In this document: piece after piece, positions 35,798 to 42,628 of the stretch
How the letters are laid out: every line of letters starts with the position of its first letter
Position numbering within the stretch: the stretch's first letter is position 1
The notes under the pieces: model-generated
Told to the model about the DNA's origin: nothing
What the model saw: only the letters and a program-made list of their open reading frames with translations
Databases searched by the model: none
Program-made: the position numbers and the translations under genes
DNA from: JBMYRH01 sp049602155
Lineage (GTDB): Bacteria; Myxococcota_A; UBA9042; PHBI01; JBMYRH01
NCBI GenBank assembly: GCA_049602155.1
Contig: JBMYRH010000016.1
Coordinates: 1-64,000 of the forward strand
Length of the DNA stretch: 64,000 bases
Direction of reading: 5' to 3'

Positions 35798-36784
35798 GTG
35801 ACTGAGATCTCCCAGGACCCACCTTCGCCTCCCCAAGGCGTAAGGCTCATGCGCAAGCTGCGCCCCTCCGAGCGCGCCGTCAACGACCGCAGCATCTCGC
35901 TCTTTCGCCTGGCAGAGGCCTGCAATAACGATTGCCCGATGTGCAGCAATTCAGGCCGCCCGGAGGCCTGGTTTACCAAGACCGAGGGGCTCATCGCGCG
36001 GGTCGGCTTCCTCTACGCTCAGGGGTTCCGCCGTGTCGTGCTGACGGGCGGGGAGCCCACGATTCACCCTGGGTTTTGGGAGGTCGTCGCGGCGCTGCGC
36101 GACCAAGGCATGACGTGGGACGTGAACACCCACGGCCGGTCCTTTGCAGACGCGGCGTTTGCAGCGCGTGCCCGCCAAGAAGGCTTGGAGCGCGCGATCG
36201 TGTCACTCCATAGCCACGATATCGCGACGAGTTGCCTCATCTTTGGGGTCAAAGAGGCCGCGCATCATGAGACCGTGCAGGGCATTGAGCACCTCTTAAG
36301 TGAGGGGATATGGCTGATGCTCAACTGTGTGGTCACGACCTACAACGCCCCTCACCTTGAGGCGTATCTCCGATGGTGCGTGGCGCGGTTTGGCACGGGC
36401 TACGTGATGAAGCTCGCGTTCCCCTCGACGACGGGGAAGGGAGGCGAGTGGGATGGGCTCGGCTTGCGCTACTCCGAGGTCATCGATGAGGTGCGGGCGA
36501 TGCGCGAGGCGGCGCGCGAGCTTGGGGTGAGGTTGGTCTTTGAGTCCTTCCCAAGCTGCATCCTCGACGACCCACAGAACCGAAACATTAGCCGCTCTGG
36601 CTTCGGTGAGACGCACTACCTCGACGACGTCACCGGCGATCGGGTGTACCCCATCGATCACATCGAGGCGGCGCTCAGCGCGTACCCTGAGAGTTGCCAG
36701 CGTTGCCGCGCGGTCAAGACATGCCCAGGGGTCGCCGAGGGCTACTTGATGCGCTTTGGGGCTGAGGAGTTTGTGCCGCTTTAG
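35798..36784 (+). CDS. Radical SAM protein
   Basis: A 328-aa enzyme starting at GTG 35798. The [4Fe-4S] cluster motif is C42-N-N-D-C46-P-M-C49, followed by L-T-G-G-E-P-T, the SAM-binding GGE motif. The C-terminal part has S-C-Q-R-C-R-A-V-K-T-C-P-G, a partial SPASM-like extra cluster. Such proteins catalyse radical modification of peptides or small molecules. No small precursor peptide is obvious next to it, so the substrate is unknown. Confidence 0.85.
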   Translation: MTEISQDPPSPPQGVRLMRKLRPSERAVNDRSISLFRLAEACNNDCPMCSNSGRPEAWFTKTEGLIARVGFLYAQGFRRVVLTGGEPTIHPGFWEVVAALRDQGMTWDVNTHGRSFADAAFAARARQEGLERAIVSLHSHDIATSCLIFGVKEAAHHETVQGIEHLLSEGIWLMLNCVVTTYNAPHLEAYLRWCVARFGTGYVMKLAFPSTTGKGGEWDGLGLRYSEVIDEVRAMREAARELGVRLVFESFPSCILDDPQNRNISRSGFGETHYLDDVTGDRVYPIDHIEAALSAYPESCQRCRAVKTCPGVAEGYLMRFGAEEFVPL

Positions 36785-36790
36785 CCCTGC

Positions 36791-38746
36791 TCAGGGGGTG
36801 CCGTCCACGAAGAGCTCCCAGTTGGCGCCGCCATCTGGGCTCCGGAAGACTTGGCTCGCCTGGGTCAGGAGGTAGAGGATCTCCGGGTTGGCCATCTCAG
36901 AGGCCAACTGGATGACCGTGTCCGTGGACGGAGTCGGGCCAGTGGTGCACGACTCGAGCTGCGCATCGCACAGGTGAATCACCCCATCGGAGGTCGCGTA
37001 CCCGATCTGTTGCCCCACGCGATCGAGCGCTGTGACCGGGGTCGTCGTGACGCTCATGCTCTCGCCTGTGGCGATGTCCGTGGACCGCAGGCCATCGGGC
37101 CCGGCCGTGAGCAGGACCATGGGGTCAGTCGACTGGAAGATGAGATCGTCGACCCAGCTCGTCAGGGGCGTGGGCGTCCAGCTCACACCGCCGTCCTCGC
37201 TCACGTGCACCTGCGAGGCCCAGACACCTGCGAGGATGCCCGGCTGGTCGGTCGCGACCGCGATGTCCTCGAACATCGCCTCGTTGGTGAGGCCGACCTC
37301 GGCCCAGCTTTGACCGCCATTGAGGGACGTCGCGAGGCCCCAAAGCTCCGTCCCTGCTTCGGGCCATTGGCCGCTCGCGTAGTAGGTCATGACGCTGAAC
37401 GGGTCTCGCGCCAGCGCGGTGATACGAGGGCCAAAGAAGACCCCGACGACGAGGTCTTGGCCTTGGGTTTGGTAGAGGCCCTCTGGTGTGCCGAGCAGCA
37501 GGTCACCGTCTTGGCCAGCGGGCTGCATCGTCAGCACTTGCTGGGTGGTCGGTACCGGCTCGATGGGCTCCAGAGGCGGCACGTACCCACCTTGGATCTC
37601 AAAGCTCACCTCGACGGTCACCGCGGGGTCCCACGGGTCATCGGTGCCGTCGTTTTTATGAAGGATGAACTCGAAGGTGTGGATGCCGTCGGTGAGCGGG
37701 CCGAGCTCAAAGTTCGAGGTGTTGTAATGACCGACTGCGCCTCCTTCTGCGCTCGCCCACTTCTCGCCATCGAGCCATTTGTGACCATGACAGCCCGCCT
37801 CGTCGACCGAGGGTGACGTGAAGTAGCAGCCCGGGGCCTCGAACGCGATGGTCACGGTGTGGTCTTCGATGACGGCGCCGTGCTCGGGGGAGAGGATGGT
37901 CAAGATCGGTGCGTCCATCACCTCGACCTGGTTCACGGTCACGGTCGCGGTCGACTCGAGCCCCTCAGGGTCACTGATCGTGTAGGTGAACGTGTCGATG
38001 CCTAGGCTGGTCGTGTCGTTCGGGGTGTAGGTCAGTCGCTCGCCAACCTTGATGCCGCCGTCGGTCACGGTGACGGTCCCGAAGGCGCCGTCCGTCACCG
38101 CAATGATGCTCAGGGGGTCGTCGTTCGGGTCCGTGTCGTTGGCGCGCACCTCGATGTGTAAGACGTCACCGGCGAAGACCGCGGAGTGATCGTCGACCGC
38201 GATCGGGGCCATGTTGGGGAGCGCCACGTCCTCTTCGTCGGGGCCGCTGTCTTCACCCGGGGTCTGAGTGTCAGGTGCAGGGCTCACATCGGGCTCAGTG
38301 GGCTCAACCACGGTGTCTTGCTCGGTGGGCCCCGTGGTGGGCCCCGTGGTGGGTCCTGTTGTAGGGCCCGTCGTCTCAGGCTCCTCGCTGGCGTCGGCGT
38401 CGTCCCCCCAAGAGCTCACTGTGGGGGTGTTCGGGTCGAGCCACTCATAGCCGGCTTCGACGCATTCGGCCTGGGTGGTGATCGCGACCCAGTCGTGACC
38501 TGCCTCATCGCAGGCCGCCTCAGTCTCGAGCGCGACCCAGGCGCCACCGTTCTCTTCGCAGAGGTTCTGGTTCGAGAAGGCCGCGTTGGAGCAGCCCGTT
38601 GGCGGAGAGCAGACGTGTGTCTGCTCACAGCGAGAGCCGTCCCCTTCGGGCTCGGCCACGACGTCGGTGGGATCGGGGGTCGCTCCATCGTCGCCACAGC
38701 CGATGACGAGGAGGCAGAGCGTGATGGTGAAGAGTCGTCGCATCAT
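36791..38746 (-). CDS. Lipoprotein with cadherin-like domain and BNR/YCF48-type propeller
   Basis: A 651-aa protein from ATG 38746, set by AGAGGT upstream. Lipoprotein signal MMRRLFTITLCLLVIGC. A Cys-containing segment and a T-T-G-P tandem linker are followed by a bacterial Ig/cadherin-like domain (A-V-D-D ... D-T-F-T-Y-T-I-S-D) around residues 180-275. A beta-sandwich comes next. From about 400 to the end are BNR/Asp-box-like repeats (D-G-G-Q-S-W, D-G-G-V-S-W, D-G-G-A-N-W) typical of six- or seven-bladed propellers. Probably an exported binding or adhesion protein. Confidence 0.8.
   Translation of the reverse strand: MMRRLFTITLCLLVIGCGDDGATPDPTDVVAEPEGDGSRCEQTHVCSPPTGCSNAAFSNQNLCEENGGAWVALETEAACDEAGHDWVAITTQAECVEAGYEWLDPNTPTVSSWGDDADASEEPETTGPTTGPTTGPTTGPTEQDTVVEPTEPDVSPAPDTQTPGEDSGPDEEDVALPNMAPIAVDDHSAVFAGDVLHIEVRANDTDPNDDPLSIIAVTDGAFGTVTVTDGGIKVGERLTYTPNDTTSLGIDTFTYTISDPEGLESTATVTVNQVEVMDAPILTILSPEHGAVIEDHTVTIAFEAPGCYFTSPSVDEAGCHGHKWLDGEKWASAEGGAVGHYNTSNFELGPLTDGIHTFEFILHKNDGTDDPWDPAVTVEVSFEIQGGYVPPLEPIEPVPTTQQVLTMQPAGQDGDLLLGTPEGLYQTQGQDLVVGVFFGPRITALARDPFSVMTYYASGQWPEAGTELWGLATSLNGGQSWAEVGLTNEAMFEDIAVATDQPGILAGVWASQVHVSEDGGVSWTPTPLTSWVDDLIFQSTDPMVLLTAGPDGLRSTDIATGESMSVTTTPVTALDRVGQQIGYATSDGVIHLCDAQLESCTTGPTPSTDTVIQLASEMANPEILYLLTQASQVFRSPDGGANWELFVDGTP
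38325..38375. repeat. 12-15-bp tandem repeat encoding a Thr-Thr-Gly-Pro linker
   Basis: Four consecutive copies of a T-T-G-P coding unit in the lipoprotein linker. The nucleotide copies are close but not identical. Such tracts vary in copy number by slippage. Confidence 0.7.
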
Positions 38747-38768
38747 CGTGGTGACCTCTTGATGGGGC

Positions 38769-40793
38769 TCAGCCCCCGGGGTTGATGACCATCGGGTAGC
38801 CCGTCGTGTCGTGGCACCAGCCTTGCTCACCCTCCGGTACGCACGCGCAGCTTGGCGGGCCTGGCTCGACGCACGCAGCGCTCGCGCAGCTCGCGAACCA
38901 CGCGGGCTGGTCGTCGCCCACGACGTCGTTCATCGTGATCATGCAGTACTCAGTCATTCGGTTGCACACCGTGTCACCGCAGATGACCTCTTCGTCGTCG
39001 TTGGGGGAGCAGCCGCCGAGGCTTGAGATGTCAGCGCCGCTGGCTTCGATCTCGCACCCGTTGGTCGCCAGGGCGCCTGGGCCACATCCGCAGGCCCCCG
39101 GGCCACCCTCGTCGCAGTTGTTCTCCGGGGTGTCGACGCAGATGCCGTCGCCACCGAGCCATCCGCAGGCGTCGTCATCGAAGTCGCAGTGTTGGCCGTC
39201 ACCACAGTCGGCGTTGGTCGCGCAGGGCACCTCTGGGATCCAGGGCGCGCAGCCGTCCTCGACGAAGCTCAGGGCGACGGACACCGAGAGGATGGCGCCG
39301 CAGACCATGCCGCAAAGCCCGCTCTCTGGCTTGTCAAAGCAGCAGCTGTTGACCGCGTTGATAGCCGGCAGCGCGCCCGTGATGCCGTCGCCGCACTGGG
39401 CGGTCTCTGCCTCCGCTTGGAAGCACGCCATCGCGGGGTCGGTATCGACGACCGTAGCTTCACAGGTCGTCAGGCACCCTGAGCAGTCGGTTTCGTTGAA
39501 GCCAATGACCTCGAGCGAGGGCCCCAAGACCGGGGCGACGGTGCCGTTCTCGGCGAGGCAGTCACCCAGCAGTTGGCAGAAGGTTTGGCAGCCCTCGGTC
39601 TCGGACTCGCCGCACTCGACGACGACGGCGGCCTCATACTCGTAGACGTCCTCAGAGCACGTCCCGTCGATGACCATGGGGGCCTCGTCGAAGCTCCAGC
39701 CTGGGTTTTGGGCCAAGCCCTTGGGGTGCGCGGTCAGGAATTCGCGCACGAAGTCGTTGGCGCCGTGGACCCAGGAGTGTCCAAGTTCTGCGCCTTTACA
39801 GTGCACTTGATTGCCCCCGTCGACGCCCTCCCAGAAGGCGGACGCAATGGCCGCTTGCTCGCGGAAGTCGATCTCCGGGACGCTGACGTTCTCTTGTTCG
39901 GAGCCTCCGCTGTAGATGTCGTTATCCCCACCCCACATGACGACGATGGCCATGGGCTGCATCTCGAGCGGCGGGATGGCGCTGGTGAGGTCGAAGATCG
40001 AGGACGCTGGGACGCCCCCGGCGAAGACCTCGGGGCGGTGCTGCAGCACGAAGTTCGTCATGATGCCGCCGGCGGACTGTCCGGCTGCATAGAGGCGGTT
40101 CTCGTCGACCTCAAGGTGGGCAGAGGCGCAGTCCAGGAGGCTGTCGATGTAGATCAGGTCGGGGTTGTTCTCGTCGGCCGTGCCGGGGGGGATCATGGAG
40201 TACCATGAGGGCCACACCACACCGTTGGCGTTGGAGTCCGGCGCCAAGACGATGTAGCCGTCTGCGACAAAGGCCGCCGCACCATAGCCATCAAAGGCGC
40301 CCTGGCCTGTGCCGCCTGTGCCGTTGAGCGCGAGCAGGAGCGGGCGAGGTCCGGGGTAGACGTCAGGGTCGGGCAGGCCGAGGTAGAAGCCGCGCATTTG
40401 AGCGGCGGCGAGGTAGCCGTCATGTTGGCCGGCCTCGAAGCCACCCTCGATGAAGCCATCCGCGCAGACCTCGGCGGCGACTCGCTCTCGCTTCACGGCG
40501 GGGATCTCCGCGGCGTAGTCCGCCCAGGTCATCGCGGCCGGGCCACTCGCATCCTCCACACTGGTGTCTGTCGTCACCGGCGTCACCGTGTCTCCCTCGA
40601 CGGGGGACGCAGTGTCTCCTTGTGCGGCCGCGGTGTCGTCGGTCATCGGTGTCGCCGCGTCGTCCTCAGCGATCACCGTGTCCTCGGTGATCGGGGCCGC
40701 GTCAGCGTTCGTATCACTCGATGGGTCATCGCTTGAACCACAGGCTGTCATGGTGAAGAGAAGAGAGAACGAGAGGAGCGTGCGTAGGCGCAT
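38769..40793 (-). CDS. PHB-depolymerase/feruloyl-esterase-like alpha/beta hydrolase lipoprotein with Cys-rich tail
   Basis: A 674-aa protein from ATG 40793 (MRLRTLLSFSLLFTMTAC, lipobox TMTAC). The frame is open 144 codons further upstream, but that part overlaps the selenoprotein gene and lacks a ribosome site. Residues of about 75-370 form an alpha/beta hydrolase with the nucleophile in A-G-Q-S-A-G-G, an acid in W-G-G-D-N-D and a His in L-G-H-S-W-V-H. From about 390 onward it is Cys-rich with C-G-D-G-x-x-C and E-C-G-E-S-E modules. It should hydrolyse esters outside the cell. It lies 56 bp downstream of the selenoprotein gene and may be cotranscribed. Confidence 0.85.
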   Translation of the reverse strand: MRLRTLLSFSLLFTMTACGSSDDPSSDTNADAAPITEDTVIAEDDAATPMTDDTAAAQGDTASPVEGDTVTPVTTDTSVEDASGPAAMTWADYAAEIPAVKRERVAAEVCADGFIEGGFEAGQHDGYLAAAQMRGFYLGLPDPDVYPGPRPLLLALNGTGGTGQGAFDGYGAAAFVADGYIVLAPDSNANGVVWPSWYSMIPPGTADENNPDLIYIDSLLDCASAHLEVDENRLYAAGQSAGGIMTNFVLQHRPEVFAGGVPASSIFDLTSAIPPLEMQPMAIVVMWGGDNDIYSGGSEQENVSVPEIDFREQAAIASAFWEGVDGGNQVHCKGAELGHSWVHGANDFVREFLTAHPKGLAQNPGWSFDEAPMVIDGTCSEDVYEYEAAVVVECGESETEGCQTFCQLLGDCLAENGTVAPVLGPSLEVIGFNETDCSGCLTTCEATVVDTDPAMACFQAEAETAQCGDGITGALPAINAVNSCCFDKPESGLCGMVCGAILSVSVALSFVEDGCAPWIPEVPCATNADCGDGQHCDFDDDACGWLGGDGICVDTPENNCDEGGPGACGCGPGALATNGCEIEASGADISSLGGCSPNDDEEVICGDTVCNRMTEYCMITMNDVVGDDQPAWFASCASAACVEPGPPSCACVPEGEQGWCHDTTGYPMVINPGG

Positions 40794-40849
40794 AGGGCGT
40801 GGTCCTTCGGGGCGATGAAACTGAGACGTTGGGCTGTGCGGGTAGCGGT

Positions 40850-41488
40850 TTAGCTCCCGGCTGCGCTCTTCATGACGGCCTTCAAGCGGCCGACGTTCTG
40901 TGACGCGAAGAAGTACGGGAAGCGTGGGTGGCCGCTGTTGAGCGCCTCGTTGAGGCTCCCATCGGGCTTCAAGAAGAAGAAGCGCGGCACGTAGCCTCCG
41001 TGCTGTGCGAAGTTGGCCAACGCCGCCGGTTTGGCGGTCTGGTCGAGTTTGATCATCACGAGGTCTTTGGAGAGCTGGACCAGCTCTTTGTCGTGGAAGG
41101 CGGGGCCCCACGAACGACACTTCGGTCACCAATCGGCGAAGACCAGCAGCATGATGGGCTTCTTGTCGGCCTTGGCCTTCGCGAGGCCAGCATCCCAGTC
41201 CATCCAAGCGATCGGGGCGTCCCAAGCGACGAGCTTGCTCGCGGGCTTCTTGGCCGCCGGTCGCGGAGTCGCCTTGTTGACCGCTGCCTTCGCGAGCGGC
41301 TTCACCGCCGGCTTCGTGGCTGGCTTTTTAGTGAGCGTCGCCTCTGGCTTTGGGGCCACTTTGGTCTCGGCTGGCTTCACCTCGACCGCCTTGTCGGAGG
41401 CCTCGGCTGGGGCTGCCTCGGGGGCTTTGCTGCACCCGGAGACGAGCAGCGCCGCCGCAGCGAATAATGGGATCCAAGGGCGTGTCAT
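40850..41488 (-). CDS. Selenocysteine-containing (UxxC) DsbD-gamma-like thioredoxin lipoprotein
   Basis: One 212-codon frame from ATG 41488 to TAA 40850, interrupted only by UGA at 41126-41128 (codon 121). AAGGAGG at 41493-41499 supports the start. Residues 1-19 are a lipoprotein signal (LLVSGC). Residues of about 20-90 are a Lys/Ala/Pro linker. The thioredoxin domain then reads K-K-P-I-M-L-L-V-F-A-D-W, UGA, P-K-C-R-S-W, and continues through V-M-I-K-L-D and the cis-Pro site Y-V-P-R-F-F-F-L. The UGA replaces the first Cys of the W-C-x-x-C motif that follows F-A-D-W in DsbD C-terminal and related thioredoxins. The second part cannot be a separate gene, because it lacks a start before the conserved strand. 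A hairpin fitting the bacterial SECIS model follows the UGA. A nonsense mutation or sequencing error is the alternative. Confidence 0.85.
41091..41113 (-). promoter_or_regulatory. Putative bacterial SECIS hairpin downstream of the in-frame UGA
   Basis: On the minus strand, bases 13-18 after the UGA (UCGUGG) pair perfectly with bases 30-35 (CCACGA). This gives a 6-bp upper stem and an 11-nt apical loop beginning GG, 18 nt from the UGA. Published bSECIS limits are a loop of 3-14 nt with G in its first two positions, a stem of 4-16 bp, and 16-37 nt from UGA to loop; all are met. Two G-U pairs can extend the stem to 8 bp. An alternative outer stem UGUCGU/ACGACA also exists. Confidence 0.7.
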
Positions 41489-41791
41489 TGGTCCTCCTTG
41501 CTTGGACGCTGCTCACCGTATCACACCTGAGTCACCGGGCCGACACCTCGCTGCCCACGCCCGAGCGCTGTCGTCACGCACCCCTCTGCATCAGCAACGC
41601 CACGAGATCACGACATCCCTGCGGCGCTGTAAACCATCTATACACCTCGCTCCCGCTGACGATGAGGTGGGCCATGCGCCAGCCTGTAGTGCGTTCACGG
41701 GATGTGAAGAGCCGGGCACCGAACCCTGGCACGCCCCTTGCTCTTAGGTCCCGGTGCACACGGTGCATTTGCCATCACAAGGAGTCGCCCC
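41489..41791. other. 303-bp divergent intergenic region
   Basis: Lies between the selenoprotein start and the plus-strand barrel gene, so it should hold promoters for both. CACCTC/GAGGTG arms occur at 41643-41648 and 41664-41669. I could not assign clear -35/-10 pairs. Confidence 0.5.
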
Positions 41792-42628
41792 ATGTTGAGC
41801 CCTCGGACCTTGTCGCTCTGTTGTATTCTGTTCGCCGGTTTCCCTCCTGCTGTGCTGGCTGAGGTCACCTCTCACGAGGCGTTTGAACCATCTTTCGCAG
41901 CGGTCAGTGATGCGATTGACCGGGACGAGGACGCGACGCTCTCCGGGGAGCTGACCCCGGGTCGCATGGGGCTCTATGAGTCGGCGCATATGCACAAGGC
42001 GGGCAGGGGGGCCTGGACGAGCTTGGACTTGGGCCTTCATCGGCTGGATTACGCCATCAATGATCGTGTTCAGATGGGCGTGATGATGGCGCTGCCGATT
42101 GGCTTCCTTGGGGTCGCAGCTGAGCTGAAATTCGGTGGCGAACTCGCTGAGCACGTCCATGGGGCTGTGACGGTCCGCGCGGCGACGCTGCTCCTCCCGG
42201 GCGTCGCGCCCATCGTTGGCTATGGTGGTCACGCTGCGGTGACCTATGGCAGCCCAGATCTGCACGTCACGGCAGGGGCTCACGCCTACGGGATTAGCGT
42301 GCTGGGCATGGAGGAGCCCGTCGCGTGGATGGTCCACCCGACCGTCGGTGGCGCTGCGCGGGTCAGCGACTTCGCGGTCTTGCACCTGGATGCCGGCCCC
42401 TTGGTGACTGGCGAGAGCCTGTCAAAGGCGCTCTGCGCCGCGTCATCGTGCACTGGCGACGCCGCGATCCGCGCCGACATGTGGCTCATCAAGTACGGCG
42501 TGCGCTTTCACGGAGACGCTTGGTTTGGTGACGTCTCATTCCTCATCCCGGCACATGAATCTTATGCCGAGGTGGCCAAGTACCTGCCCCTTGGGCTCCC
42601 GACGATGACCTTGGGCTATGCCTTCTAG
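41792..42628 (+). CDS. Outer-membrane beta-barrel-like protein
   Basis: A 278-aa protein from ATG 41792, set by AAGGAG at 41779-41784. A signal peptide (LSPRTLSLCCILFAGFPPAV, cleavage after L-A-E or nearby) precedes alternating amphipathic strands. The C-terminus is M-T-L-G-Y-A-F, the terminal Phe of outer-membrane barrels. A Cys pair occurs in L-C-A-A-S-S-C. No named family. Its TAG stop shares the CTAG tetramer with the stop of the convergent dehydrogenase. Confidence 0.75.
   Translation: MLSPRTLSLCCILFAGFPPAVLAEVTSHEAFEPSFAAVSDAIDRDEDATLSGELTPGRMGLYESAHMHKAGRGAWTSLDLGLHRLDYAINDRVQMGVMMALPIGFLGVAAELKFGGELAEHVHGAVTVRAATLLLPGVAPIVGYGGHAAVTYGSPDLHVTAGAHAYGISVLGMEEPVAWMVHPTVGGAARVSDFAVLHLDAGPLVTGESLSKALCAASSCTGDAAIRADMWLIKYGVRFHGDAWFGDVSFLIPAHESYAEVAKYLPLGLPTMTLGYAF

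Noticed and set aside
40850..41128. Pseudogene by nonsense mutation in the thioredoxin
   Set aside because: Not excluded, but the stop falls precisely on the residue where Sec replaces Cys, no other lesion is present, the ribosome site is strong, and the bSECIS limits are met.
40794..41225. N-terminal extension of the esterase lipoprotein (38769-40793) by 144 codons
   Set aside because: The extension is Arg-rich with no export signal at its start and overlaps the thioredoxin frame. A clear lipoprotein signal begins at ATG 40793.
41126..41488. A stand-alone 120-aa lipoprotein ending at the UGA
   Set aside because: It would end one residue before the conserved CxxC, and the remaining thioredoxin fold continues in the same frame with a SECIS-like hairpin.
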